Shown here in pieces: positions 13,060 to 24,838 of a stretch of 64,000 nt of DNA. A model generated the notes under the pieces. That model was not told the DNA's origin. It made no database searches and saw only the letters and a program-made list of their open reading frames with translations. The stretch is from Inonotus obliquus. Taxonomy: Eukaryota > Basidiomycota > Agaricomycetes > Hymenochaetales > Hymenochaetaceae. The stretch spans positions 1,364,001-1,428,000 of the forward strand of contig JAJHTX010000010.1 in NCBI GenBank assembly GCA_032164295.1, read 5' to 3'. Each line of letters starts with the position of its first letter. Within the stretch, counting starts at the first letter, position 1. A program made the translations under genes and the position numbers.

Positions 13060-14763
13060 AATGCGGTCTATGATCGATGGGTTGCTTGTTGAGTGCTTCC
13101 ATTTTATCAATAGACACAACCGCATTGTCTCGTGAATATAACGTGGAGTAATGAGTTTCTTGGGGCGGGGATGGAGCGTTGATAATCGCAAAATTCGGGA
13201 CAGCCTCGGTGAAGCGATCTGCAGCTAACTGTACCCCGTGCTTGAACCGTGGGGATTCTTTCATGAAGAAGTTGGTTGCTAATTAACGCATCACCGGATA
13301 CCGAGACTCGGGATGGTCCTTATGATATCGTATACGAGCACCCGAATTCGACTACCATCCGAATTTCTACCGTCTTCTCAGACTGAACGCAGGACCTCGA
13401 GCCTGTGACTCCATCTCACGGAGAATTGACATCACTGCTGAGACGCGCGAAGGCGCACTGCGGCTTCCTTATCTCTGAAATAGTCTGTAATTCTCACACA
13501 TTTAGGCTTGATCGCAGTATACCTCGCCGGATAAGGACGGCTTCGATGGTGTTCTGGATCAGGAGACTCAAGTTGTTCTAACCCTTTGTCTGTATCCCGA
13601 TATCCCGACGTTATAGCGAAACTGCGAAGACGATTATAGAATGGATGGCTGTTGTAGCTGATCGCGTGAAATGTGCGGTGTACTGCCGTCAGGTGAGAAA
13701 TACCTGCCTGTTTCCAACTGCGCACTAGGCAGTCATAGAATGCCTCATCTAACTCGAGCAAGGCAAGTCCAGTGTTGCTGAAGCTAGGCACTGGAATGGG
13801 CATCTGTAATTGGGATGGAAGATCAACTGCATGGAATCATGTATGACTCGGAAGCCAGAACGCACAAAGTTTGTTCCGCTTCATATACAGGGTTTCTCTC
13901 GCACCCGACAACATTGGCCTATGATTCTTTTTACACAGAAAGGTATTCACATCATTTTAGAGGCAGCCCTAGAAGATTTCAAGAAGTGGATTCGTTTGAG
14001 GTTGGGCTGTGCCTCCGTCTCACACTGTGTACCTACATTCTCTATCCGCGTATCTCATAATCCCGGCAACCTCCTTTCTGTGTGAAACGACGCAGTTAGT
14101 TTACAGATTCAAATAGGCCTCGGCTCCGACATGCGTTCCTCTGCTGCGATCTGTGATGAAGCTGGAGATAGGTTTGATATCTCTTCCAACTCTTCATCTT
14201 CTCTGGTAGCTATTTTTACTTTCTAGTAAGGAGCTGGGTCGCTAGTCGGCTTTAGCATTCCCGGTGATAGAGGAATACCTTTATCGAGTGTGTCGTTTCC
14301 TTCCTGCACAGTTATCAAGACAGAGCGGGTCGATTTCGATGTGCATGCTTGTTGTTCGGAATTCTGGCGATACTTTGTAGCTCGAATTGTCCGTCATTTT
14401 ATCCGAGTTTTGTATTCTCGGTGCGATTTGGTGTACCATGTGTGGGGATGAAATGGGTACCCCTGCATCACTGAAACATTCTGGACATTACTAGATCCAC
14501 CACTCCGCATCTTCTTTGATGAAACAAAGAGGATGCCTGGTTGCTCCACAGGCGGAGTATGTGGCCGTAGGCAATGAATTGCATAATAACAAGACGTAGC
14601 ATTACTCACGTAGAACGTTTCTCCTTGCAAGTTCCAGTATACGTTCGGTCCAGAATCATCGTTAGACTGTAGGAGCTGAAGCCGACAGGATGAATTAGAT
14701 TCTCTTCAACTCTGAGGCAGCACGTAGAAATTACTTGTGATAGAAAAAAAGCATGATAGAATA
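13060..14763. other. Intergenic with unassigned open frames
   Basis: Between the oligoribonuclease and the transposon. Two divergent open frames meet near 13805: minus 13432-13803 (123 residues, rich in Arg/His/Tyr) and plus 13815-14060 (81 residues). Neither shows a family motif, signal peptide or membrane span, and neither extends by a convincing intron. They could be remnants of one or two lost genes, or chance. Confidence 0.4.
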
Positions 14764-16366
14764 CAGTGGCGGACAAAAGTATTGCACACCTACCTCCCGC
14801 GTCAAAGATTGCCCTGTATATTTTTTTCCTCACCACATATTACCATACAAAATACATTTGTATGTTGCTGTGGATGTTGTCTGTCGATTTCTGTGTGTTT
14901 GAAGATGAGTTGTTGTGTCACAGGAAAATTAGCCGAAAAGTCACATAAAAAACGCGGTGCAATACTTTTGTCGCTTTCAGGTCACCAATTCCGCCACTCA
15001 ATATCTCAGCAACTACCGCCCCGTTTTGCGTCATTAAGCCTGCGTTCGAATCGTATCGAGATGGTCTACATGTCACCTACAAAAAATGCCGAATTATTGA
15101 GTGGGATAAGTGCGGTATGGAGCACAAGGACATAGCCCGAAAACTGAAGATTCACTGTACAACCGTCCTTCGTACCATCAAACGGTTCATCAACTTCCCT
15201 GACTACTACCATGTAATGCCTAAGACAGGCCGTCCACGCATTCTAGACACCCGAGACGCTCGTCATGCCACCTTGATGATTGCCAGAGAAGAGGCAAGCA
15301 ATGCCGTCGAATTACAAAAGAAAGCCTTCCAAGGCGTGTCCCCCTGGACCACCCAACGTCGTCTCAAGGACCAAGAGCTTGTCTGTCGTGTCAAGAAGAA
15401 GAAGCCCTACCTTTCTAAAACTGCTAAGGATGCCAGGAGATGCTGGGCAATGGAGCATATTAATTGGACTGTTGAGGACTGGAAAAGGGTCATTTTCTCT
15501 GATGAGTCAAAGTTCCAGCTATTCCACTCAGATGGCCGTAAATACTGCTATATCAAGCCTGGACAGACTCTCTCTAAACGTGCCATAAAGAAAACAGTCA
15601 AACATGGAGGTGGACGTGTCATGGTATGGGGGTGTATAATGGTGCAGGGTGTAGGGACACTTCATCAGATCAATGGAAACATGGATGCACCTGGCTACAT
15701 CGAAATCCTTGATGGGAACTTACCTAAGTCCCTTAGAAAGCATGGCTTGAAGTCAAATGGGTGCTACAGAGTCCTATTTCAGCAGGACAATGACCCAAAA
15801 CATCGGTCAAAGGCAGCAGAAGCCTGGTTTATGAGAAAACAAATCTGTCGACTCGCATGGCCCTCCTACAGCCCAGATATGAATATCATAGAGCATGTCT
15901 GGGATCAATTGGACAAGCTTATCCATGCCCGCAACCGACTACCACGCAGTTTGGAGGAGCTATGGCAGGCATTACAGGAGGATCAGAGTGGGCCAAGTTC
16001 CCTCAGCACTCTCTGGACAAGCTCTTTGAGAGCATGCCCCATCGCGTCACAGCTCTTTTGAAAGCCAGGGGGAGCTGGACCAAGTACTAATTAACAGGTA
16101 AGTAATATCTTTATTCTATGAATTTTTCTGACCTTATCTTTCATCCAGTTCCGTGACGACAAAAGAATTGCACAGCACATTTTTTCTTCCTTCCTCAATA
16201 ATGAATCCCCACTCCATTTTTCACCTCTTTACATGGCATGCACTTAATCTACATATATTAATGTACATAATGAGCTATCTACTATAGAGTTTTGTCACGT
16301 CGTTGTCTAGCAAAGTTGACCGGAAGTGAGTGTGACGTGGCTGTGCAATACTTTTGTCACCCACTG
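14764..16366 (+). mobile_element. Tc1/mariner-superfamily DNA transposon, Tc1 (DD34E) family
   Basis: Element of 1603 bases bounded by 27-base inverted repeats (14764-14790 and 16340-16366; 3 mismatches) that start CAGTGG and share GACAAAAGTATTGCACA. It is flanked on each side by a TA dinucleotide (14762-14763, 16367-16368), the usual target duplication of this superfamily. A second, inverted copy of the repeat core lies about 200 bases inside each end (14956-14972 and 16158-16176). It carries one transposase gene on the plus strand, which appears frameshifted, so this copy is probably not self-mobilising. It lies in a gap between genes and disrupts none. Confidence 0.93.
15117..16090 (+). 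pseudogene. Tc1-family transposase, frameshifted
   Basis: DDE transposase that would cut and paste the surrounding element. An N-terminal helix-turn-helix (KDIARKLKIHCTTVLRTIKRF) precedes the catalytic core: first Asp in VIFSDESKF, second in FQQDNDPKH, and Glu in SPDMNIIEHVWDQLD, with 34 residues between the second Asp and the Glu (DD34E). The reading frame shifts near 15980-15986: upstream it reads LEELWQALQE, while the expected C-terminus (EWAKFPQHSLDKLF to ARGSWTKY) continues in another frame to 16090, consistent with a 5-base insertion. Homologous sequence also continues upstream of the ATG at 15117 in the same frame (KKCRIIEWDKCGM), but I found no in-frame ATG there, so the start may be lost or spliced. 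Confidence 0.88.
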
Positions 16367-17058
16367 TACATAACATCACTTTGATCAGAGGTTTTAGGAA
16401 CTTAGCGATTTACCAACGGCAAATGATCTGCTCACCACCCGCCCATTAGCTTGGAAGCGTCTACGACTTTGCCCATTCAATTCACCTCCGGCGCAAGGAG
16501 AAGACGCCAAAGCTACCATAATCAGAAGAGCTATTAGATACAAGTAGAACAGAAAATACCATCCTGCATATGCACGACTCAGAGGCAGATGTACATTGAA
16601 GCACAACGGTTGGAACAGAAGAAAAGAAATGTGAAGGAGAATCTGCCTCAAAACTGAGTCTGGCTTGATGTTATTATTGTGGAAAGCGACGAGCATTGGG
16701 TAGCAGGGGACCCTTGCAAACGTGCAAGAGGCTTTCCTGCAGATTTAAGCGACTAGTGACTAGATACCTAACTATATGTATGTCTCAGAAGTGACGTATT
16801 TTTCGTTTTCTGGGTTTTTCGGCTTCACATGGACTGCTGGACACCCGCGCAACGGTCATATTTTCAACAGAGGGTATTGATCAGAGACTGGTGTGCTGCA
16901 GTTGGAATTGCATTGCCGAATCAGTGCCGATTCAACGATATTATGTAATGACTGACTAAGGTTCGTGAATTGAATGATGTGAAACTCCTACACCTACACC
17001 TACACAACAAAGCCTATAAGGCAGCCTTTTCGAGTTTACTACACTGCAGCGCGGCAAT
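16367..17058. other. Intergenic, no gene seen
   Basis: No supportable gene. A minus open frame at 16394-16696 contains a hydrophobic stretch (WYFLFYLYLIALLIMVALAS) but has no recognisable relatives. CCTACA is repeated three times near 16987-17005. Confidence 0.4.
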
Positions 17059-18786
17059 ATGCATGACTCTGAGAAATTCTCTGCTCTCACGCAAGCTGCT
17101 GCTTCGGTTTTCTCGCTGGTGGGTGGTTTTACCGCTCTGTTTGCTGAGTAGTATGTCGAAGTACACAAGAATGTTGTGATTAGCCTTAACTGACATCTTT
17201 GAGTAGCGAAATTTCGCATCAAGACGTGCAAGATCGCCTAAAAGCTATGTGGGGGTCATATAAGTCGTCGGTCGAAGTACTCCACAGACTCGAGGCATTC
17301 GAGGGGACCATCCACGACAGAAGAAAGCAATTGGCAAAAAAAATCGAGCGATGCGAAAATTACATCTCCCGAACCGCTTTGACCTATGGACTAACTATAC
17401 TCCCGGATGACGTTCTTGCTGAGATATTCGTTCTCGCTGCTACGACGGTGCAGGAAAAGGTAGCATTTTCATTGATCTGCAAGCGATTCATAAATGTCAT
17501 GATGTCGATGAGGAAGATGTAGGAGGGATATCGCATCCGGTCTGACTAGTTGCCCGAAGAGAACATAGCTATTGCAGAGGGAATTCGGTCTACTTCTCTG
17601 AAGGCCAGCATCTATCGACCTATGAACCTACCCAGTCGCGTAAGATGCTGGATTGACAAACGTAAGCTGAATTTTGATAAGTACTCGATCCGGTACCACA
17701 AATTCACTGTGGGATTGATTTCATCGTTTGGTCCAGAGGAGCTGTATGTTACGATGGGGACAGAACTGGCTGATCCGCTTCTAGCCGGCATGAACGCGCA
17801 GTTTAGTGGTACAACGCTTCCGAGGTAACGAGCGGATCTTCGAGGAGTGGCACGCGCCGCTCCTGCAAAACCTAGAAGTCGACTTCGTCCCGGCGCCGCG
17901 CTCGGGAGGAACCTAGTCTGGTGTAAATTAAACTATTTCGTCAGGTATAAGTTGGATTCCCTGAAGGAATTTCTTGCAATTGCAAAGTCTCTTCTGCATC
18001 CGCATTTAAACCTGCTAGATGACAATGAATACGAGGCAGATATCGTACCACCTCTTTGCGAAGCGTGCGGCCTTCCTTCGCTTCTGAGTCTCGAGACCAA
18101 CTTCATTCCTTACCCATCCCTCCCCGCCGCCAAGCACTTGATTCGATTTCGACTCTACTCAGTTCCGTATCTCTGAAATTGCTTGGCCAAGCTACTCGAC
18201 TTTTTGTCGTCCTCGAAAGCACTCCAAGAGCTCAGTATCCGCTCCGACGAGGATACCCGTAAATACATCGGCACTCTCGATCCGTTACGTGCGGTGACAA
18301 TGCCGAGCATAACCTCATGCGAAACTTGCAAGTTTTCTATTATGAGTCTGGCGGTAATTGCAGAACTTCGCATGCTTACCCTTCGAACGCTACAACTGAA
18401 GCTTGACTCCCTTCAAAGGTGCCGGAAGCTTTTCGAGACGGCTTCCATACTTCCTTGCAGTCAATGTCAGCACTCGAGGAGCTTGAATTGACGCAGCGAG
18501 TAGCAATCTGTATCGGAGATCTCGATGAAATCATCAGATTTGCTCCTCTCCACCTCAAATCCTTCTCGGTGAAGGACTGCGAGCTCTTCACCTCCAGGAG
18601 TAGTTGGAATACCACCTCCGCACCTCATCGACGACTTATCCGGTTTATAAGATGTAGCTATTTATATCCGAGATTCGTGACGGCCGTCGTAAATCACCTG
18701 ATGGCTGTTGGTTTAGGTAGGAAGGATGCAAATTGAGGAGAAATGGAACATTTGGACTGGACGACGTGATATCAGAGCGCTCCTGA
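17059..18786 (+). pseudogene. F-box family pseudogene, copy A
   Basis: Decayed member of the local F-box family whose intact copy is at 34728-36601. Exon 1 keeps HDSEKFSALTQAAA; after the intron, exon 2 has SSEISHQDVQDRLKAMWGSY and the F-box-like core TYGLTILPDDVLAEIFVLAA followed by EKVAFSLICKRF. A nonsense TAG at about 17519 replaces the Trp codon found in the intact copy. Frame changes follow near 17830, 18175 and 18415, and later LRR-like segments (LLDFLSSSKALQELSI, LDEIIRFAPLHLKSFS) lie in different frames. The tail GTFGLDDVISERS and stop at 18784-18786 match the family end. Such proteins normally link substrates to SCF ubiquitin ligases; this copy cannot make a full product. Confidence 0.85.
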
Positions 18787-19731
18787 ATCAAGTTTGGTTC
18801 GTGCTAAGAAGTATACTTGGGCCTTTACCTATGTGATTTGGAATGTACAGGTCAATCCAAGCTCTAATCGATAGTATGTAGATCGAGCGGCGTAGCAAAA
18901 GCGGTCGAGGATGTTATTAGATGTGGTGGAAAAAGGTTTGACATTTCTGAATTGTAACAGCGAGGTCATTTATGTATTTCGATAATCTCCAAACATTTGA
19001 ACACTCTGCAGTCGTCTTTAGTGGAGATCAGAGTTACTTTCAAAGTGTCAAAAGTCCATCAATAGTACCAGCAAGTATAAATGTCAAGTCTCATACAATT
19101 CCCTCTGCAATTCTCCATTTCCTTCCCCGACACGTTTACGGCATGCATACTCCAGCATACATAATGTGTCCTCCCATGACGTTCGTGGTGCTCGGTTGAA
19201 TAGCTAGAGTCTGCTAGACGCTAAAATGTCGACATTGCAGGGAATAAGATCAATCTTGTCCGTGTTGCTCTGACCAAATTTTCTTGCAAGGTACCACCCG
19301 AATTACTGATAATCGTAAGTCACAGGAATGACTCCCTGTCATCTCGTAAATAGTACTCACCCGGACTCCATGTTCTTCGAGTACTTAATTTAGGCAAAAA
19401 CTGTACTGGTGAGAACTTCTGGCAGATCAATTTGTAATATGATTATGTCATAGTTATTATCTAATCAGACCAAGAGGTAGCTTCCACGACTGAAATCATC
19501 TCTCCAGCCAGCGAGTTGCGAACCCATTGAATGCTCCTGGCGCAAACGTAACGTGGGTGTATGCCGCTGATAGGCTCTGCGGCGCGCTGAAAATGATCTG
19601 ATCAACTGCGGAAAACCATGTGCTATCCTCTGATAACAAAGCAAGCTCGCGTTTATATTGCCGCACTGTGACACTGTGCGACGGCTCGGGCTTGAGTCCG
19701 TGTCTCTCTCGTTTCGACTTTGATCCTTATC
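18787..19731. other. Intergenic, no gene seen
   Basis: About 0.9 kb between the F-box pseudogene and the first DUF7330-like gene. Only short unrelated open frames; no repeat, RNA or transposon feature was seen. Confidence 0.45.
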
Positions 19732-21479
19732 ATGATCGTCATAGATGAAGAAAACCATGATGTGAAAGCTGCCCATTTACAGCGCGCGACGGCCGGTGGG
19801 TCGTCAGAGAGCTCACAGCTTGTGCAAGGTCCTCCACCTGCGTATTCGAATTCTGAGGGTAGTTCGTACGGGGCGGTTTACAATGCGCCGTTGCATTTCC
19901 CGGAGGACGTTCCAGCCCCGGGTCGCCGTCCACGTTTTGTTCGCGGTGAAAATGCTCGAAGGAGGTTTTTGAAGGCGTTGGTGATTGCCATTGGGATATG
20001 GGTCTTGATTGCAATTGTCACCGTGGTGGATGTTGATCTCATTGCAAACCGCGTACGTCCATATTTTCCTTCATTTCTAGTGCCCTTTTCTTCTAACATG
20101 TACTGACCAGACGAAGGAGGGCCGAAAGCACAACAATGGGCGAGGAACAGTCCCACATCCTTCAGGAAGAGAACCTGTCGAGTCGGATGGTCGAATACGA
20201 GATTCAATGTGCATTATTGGTCCACGTGGAGATGGGTCGTCTTCTGATAATCGATACTCTACCAAACTCAAGTTCAGCTTGCCTGTTGAATCAAACCTCG
20301 CGTTCTTTGCTAATGATACCTATGCATATGGCACATTCGTGGTCGACGTTAAGGAGGGTGCTTCATCGGATGTCGATGTCGATGTGGTGATCTCGTACCA
20401 GACTCAGGAGGCATTACAGCGATCGAAGGTCTGCTTAAACAGAGAACCTACAGAAAGTACTATCGGGGTAATGGTAAGCGTACATGCCACTCATCCCAAT
20501 TTTGTGTCGTGTCTCTAATCTTAATCGGGTGCAGGCTGCGAAAGCTGATCCCGCCCCACCTTCAAATGCCAACGTCCTGAAATACGATATTTATGTGAAA
20601 CTGCCCGTCTCTGGCTCTAACACGCCTGAGCCTCTACATATTCCGCGATTAACCGCAGACTTTGTGTTATTTTCAATGGCAATCGCTGATCTGTCCGAAT
20701 ATGTGGAGTTTGGAGAGATTAACCTGAAGACGTTTGGAAGCAGAATTGCAGCTGAGGCAAGTAACATTCTTCCAGCGTGCAATCTGTTCGGAAAAGAGTC
20801 TCTAATTTAATCTTCGTCTGTTGAACAGTCACTCATGGCACACAAAGCCCGTCTACAGACTTCGCAAGCAAGCATTCAAGGCAATTTTACGACCTCATCT
20901 TCACTTGAGCTCGTCACAGAAGACGCCCCGATTCAAGTAGACATCTCCATGCTCAATTCTAGCCCCGCGGATCACCCTCCGACCCTCCTCACGATGCATA
21001 CTAAGAACGCTGCCATTTCAGCTCGTTTAAACCTATCTAATCCTTCCGCCAGCCTGAGACCCTCCCCTCGATCCCCTCTGCTCGTTTCCAATCGTGCTTA
21101 CGAGTCTGTTGGAGGAAACTTCAAGATAGACAGTTCAACAACTGATGCGTCACTATCACTTTCCGTTCTCACCCAACCATACTCCTCCCATCTCACTCTT
21201 TCTGCGTACACGTCCAGTGCTACAGCTCAAGTCATCCTTCCTCCCCAATTCTCTGGCGGTTTCAGGCTAGCGACGAGTGTTTTAACCCCAGTACTGGACC
21301 TCTCATCCCGAGGACGCATTGAAGGAGGATACCGCCACAGGGACGTTAATTTGACGACAAACGATGCGCATTTGCTTGAGGGACATGTGACTTGGGTTGA
21401 TGGACGAGGGGGGAAAGAACAAGGTAATGGTTTTGTCGATGTTAGGACGAGTGTGCTTCCTGCTATATTGCGGCTCTGA
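19732..21479 (+). CDS. Membrane-anchored DUF7330-like protein, copy 1
   Basis: Single-pass membrane protein of unknown function, of a family I associate with basidiomycetes (DUF7330-type). The start is the ATG at 19732 (MIVIDEENHD), supported because the convergent paralogue also starts MIVKDN. A soluble Pro/Ser-rich head (GPPPAYSNSEGSSYGA) precedes a basic patch and one membrane span (ALVIAIGIWVLIAIVTVVDV). After a first intron at about 20052-20110 the C-terminal domain is a run of beta-rich segments such as LTADFVLFSMAIADLSEYVE, SSSLELVTEDAPIQVDISML and VNLTTNDAHLLEGHVTW, ending PAILRL. Introns near 20468-20535 and 20758-20829 keep phase. Topology suggests an outward-facing adhesin-like domain, by inference only. 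Confidence 0.72.
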
Positions 21480-21884
21480 GTGCCTGTTTTGTTGTGTCCC
21501 TTCATTTATTTTTCCTTTGTGTTGTCCAGGCGTCGTTTGCATCAACGCTTTTCCATCATTCATATATTGTAGTGTATCTAAAATCAACCCCCTTTGACAG
21601 TCTGTACTTATGGAACTGCTCCTCGATTGTAGTTTTGCGCGTTTTACGTATAATCTTCCCCCGTGTTTACGGTTTCGGTAAGGACCATCCATGGCACAAC
21701 AGCCTAATGTCCTGAGAGAGTGGTGCAACATTATCATACAGTACATTCAGCAGCCAAGATTACACAGGAACATGGAATTGCTATCACTTCTACATTCGCT
21801 ACAGAAAATGACATGGCTTTGCTTTGCTTGATACCATTTGAGTAGCGCTCTTAGCGGATGGGACGAGCAGTACTTTTCAAATCA
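21480..21884. other. Shared 3' intergenic region of two convergent genes
   Basis: A 405-base gap between the stops of the two DUF7330-like genes. It should hold both polyadenylation regions. The left half is T-rich; nothing else was recognised. Confidence 0.5.
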
Positions 21885-23717
21885 TCACAGCTCCCGAAAG
21901 CCCGTCAAGTCCAACTCAACAGGCGAGTTACTCGTCGTAAGCTGCACCCAGCCCTTATCTTTTCTCGCCCAATCTCCCCACCACACTTTTCCTTCCAAAA
22001 CGCTCGCAATACGCTTAGAGATCTCTACTGAGCGATGCCGTCCTTCACCACTCGGATCCTCGATGTCGCTGTCCCCAGTTCTGAGAATCGGAGTATTGAT
22101 AAACGATGTACGTAGTGCGAAGGGGCCTTCGAAGGCTGGGTGTAAAGCGGCGACTACGGGAGAGTTGGCGCTTCGTACGTCGAGTGTAAGTGGAGAACTG
22201 TGCGGTTGCGTCACGACTCGGACGAGGTTGGGTGAATTTGCGGTACGAGATTGGACTGCAAAAGAGCTAGATGTGGGAGGACCGTATAGATAGAGGTTAC
22301 TGTGGATGCGACTATGGTTGACCTTGATTAGCGATACACGATTCTCATGCATCCTGAGTGAAACTTACCCATTGCTTGTTTTAAGAAGCAAGGAAGTGAC
22401 CTGCGAGTTCTCGCTGTACATGTCGACTTCAACATCAATTGGAGAGTTTGAAGTGACGAGCTCTAGCCTGCTCGTCACGTTATACGTTCCCCCTATCGGA
22501 GCATTCGCAGACTTCACCGAGCCTTCAATTGTCTCAAGGTTCTGCGTAGTAACATTACATGAAGTTCTAATATCACTAGAAAAATGGGAACGTACTTCGG
22601 CAAAGACACGACCATTCGTCGTTTTCAAGGAAGCATTCCCGAACTTTAATTTTCCATGCAACTCTAACGAGAAGTTCTCGTAATCCATTTCAAACGCTTT
22701 GTATGTTCGGGACGGCAGGCGTATTTCAACGTCAAAGTACAGCCTATCACGCCACGATCGTCCGGGCCAGCCTTGCGGAGTAAAGATCCCAACACCGTAT
22801 TGGTCACCATTTTCGTGCTTCTCAAGGGCACAGACGGAGGCACGTTCAAGCGCTTCGGTGGTCCAGTACCATGCCGTAACGCCGACTTCAACTGTCTCTT
22901 CGCGGGCTGTCGAATCTGAAGCAAGAGTAACACGGGCGATGCCTTCGGAAAGCGAACCGCGAGAGAGGAAATACAAAAGGTCCGCGTCGGCAGGCAACGA
23001 GAACGACGTGCTTGAATGATAAGGGGGGAGACGGTCTCGAGACATGACAAGTTGCTCGTTGAAAGGCGAAGTTGAAGATGTCCAGTCGGGAAGCTGAGCG
23101 CACTGGAGGGCCTCCCCTTTGTCGAACTCTGGGTAGTCACTAGCAGGTCCCTATATCGAACCGGTCAGTGTCTTCATACATCCTGGCAAGAGCAATGAGG
23201 CATTCATATGTGCAAGCCCTTCACAACGGAACCAAAGAAGCACGATACTTGATTAAAAGATGAAATCGAGAAGAGGATAAAGTGGGAAGCAAGGAGTGCA
23301 ATGCCGTTGCGCAAAGATCATGAGTGAATAAAGAAGGTGTGGATAAATGGCTTATGCGCACGGAGTGAACGTTTGGAGTAAGACTAAGTGCGGGATATTG
23401 AGTATACTCACCCTATGCCATGGGTGCCGATGGACGAGATGAAGATGAAGTATGCTCTTGACGAATAAAGTCAAAAAGACCCAAATAATTAGAGAAACAG
23501 CAATTGCACGGCAGAATCGGCGTGTTGCACGTTCCCTACCGGTCCTATAAAGTAGGAACGGGCTCTGAGCCTGTACACCATCCATTGGCAGAGGTTGTGA
23601 GAGAGCAGTGTAATGGCCCTGTTCACCAGCGCCACGGTCGAACAAAGGGGCGTACGCGCTCTTTAAGTCGCGAGTTTCTGAATCCATTGGACTATCCTTG
23701 TTATCCTTGACGATCAT
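21885..23717 (-). CDS. Membrane-anchored DUF7330-like protein, copy 2
   Basis: Paralogue of the gene at 19732-21479, in tail-to-tail orientation. The start is the ATG at 23717 (MIVKDNKDSP). A cytosolic head (DRGAGEQGHYTALSQPLPMD) and an Arg-rich patch precede one membrane span (AVSLIIWVFLTLFVKSILHL). The next exon reads GPASDYPEFDKGEALQCAQL, then SFSLPADADLLYFLSRGSLS, YFDVEIRLPSRTYKAFEMDY, ANAPIGGTYNVTSRLELVTS and NSPIDVEVDMYSENSQ. The last exon has VQLTTSNSPVELDLTGFREL before the stop at 21885-21887. The repeated T-(S/T)-N-(S/A)-P elements are shared with copy 1. Function unknown. An intron of roughly 260 bases separates the membrane-span exon from the ectodomain, longer than usual here. Confidence 0.7.
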
Positions 23718-23980
23718 GTTTTTTTTTCGCTCTTCACCCGCTGATTTATACTTATAGAGCTATCGCAAAACCGCGCGCTGCGGCTGCAAAGGGTGGGTTC
23801 AGGTGATGGTCGGTACGTAAGTTAGCAATGCAAATACTCGGCTTCTATTACCTGGGCGCTCAAGCAGCATCTGCTCGGCACATTGACGCCTTGTAGGATA
23901 TTCACAATTTCACTGCGCACCGCAGTTGATCGCAGCGCTTGCGCTATTCTGGTCCCCGTCTTCTCCGATCCGAAGAGATA

Positions 23981-24615
23981 CTATGCTAGTACCCCTCTTT
24001 TCCGTTTCCCCCTCTTTTCCGATATTCTGTTTCCCTACCTTCCACACATCCGTTCAACCTGGAAAAATTCACGGAGATGTATTTCTACTAGCTGAATAAG
24101 ATTATGAGGTCTCTTTGTGGATGGGTGCTGCTATTGTAAAAATATTAGTCAAAAAAGCGGTTCTGGGAGTGTTCTGCATGACTGTTTCACCAAGAAAAAA
24201 CTAAGCATACGTAATTCTCTCACTTTTATCACATGTATGCTGTGCATGGATACATAGAAGTGCTCTTAATTTTTTTCGGCCATCCTCTGTGCCTTTGTGG
24301 ATTGTAATTCAAGAGGAGGTCCTGTGTGGTGACTTGGGGTGACAAACGTATTAGCGGGAGGTTGCCGAAGTGTAGCAATTTTAAACTCCGACGTACCCGT
24401 GAGAGAATTCTTGTGAATACCTTGTCTGTGACAACGTGTGACAAATCGGAAAAGAGGGATACCACCCTGTATCTCACCCAAAAAAACCGATAATTTCTTT
24501 TTGAAAGCTGGATCATGTTTCTTTATGCCTGCTTGTACTGTATGATTATTTTTGAGGCTAGATATTGAAGTTGTGTGGCTGCAGAACGAATCGGAAAAGA
24601 GGGGTACTAGCATAG
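23981..24615. mobile_element. Non-autonomous DNA transposon (MITE-like), 635 bases, perfect 24-base terminal repeats
   Basis: Terminal inverted repeats at 23981-24004 and 24592-24615 are identical over 24 bases (starting CTATGCTAGTACCCC), and both ends are flanked by TA (23979-23980, 24616-24617), as expected for a Tc1/mariner-type target duplication. The motif CCCTCTTTTCCG recurs just inside the left end and, inverted, near 24446-24457. No transposase motif is visible; a minus-strand open frame (24266-24688) crosses the right end but is unassigned. The perfect repeats suggest a fairly recent insertion. Confidence 0.82.
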
Positions 24616-24838
24616 TAATGAGCGTCGCAGGGAAGATGATTGACAAATAGTACCGAGTACGTAATATCCAGTGATTACAAAGCATCACATAATCCTAATC
24701 CTAATACTAGAGAACCATCCCTTGCCAAACAATCTTTCGTACAGGCTTCATGCACGATGGACCTTCACCGGCCCTCGATCTTTCCATGGACTTGCCCTTC
24801 GCCAACGGGTCCCTCTCCTTCCGAGACGAAGGAGCGCT

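Noticed and set aside
15046..15062. GTTCGAATC text that looks like a tRNA T-loop
   Set aside because: It lies inside the transposon in the transposase-coding region and no cloverleaf can be formed around it.
16394..16696. Hydrophobic minus frame as a small membrane protein
   Set aside because: One hydrophobic stretch without further support; likely chance.
16987..17005. Three CCTACA repeats as an interstitial telomere
   Set aside because: Fungal telomere unit is TTAGGG; the unit and the copy number do not fit.
24266..24688. 140-residue minus frame inside the MITE as a transposase remnant
   Set aside because: No DDE or HTH motif; it crosses the element boundary, so it is not a unit of the element.
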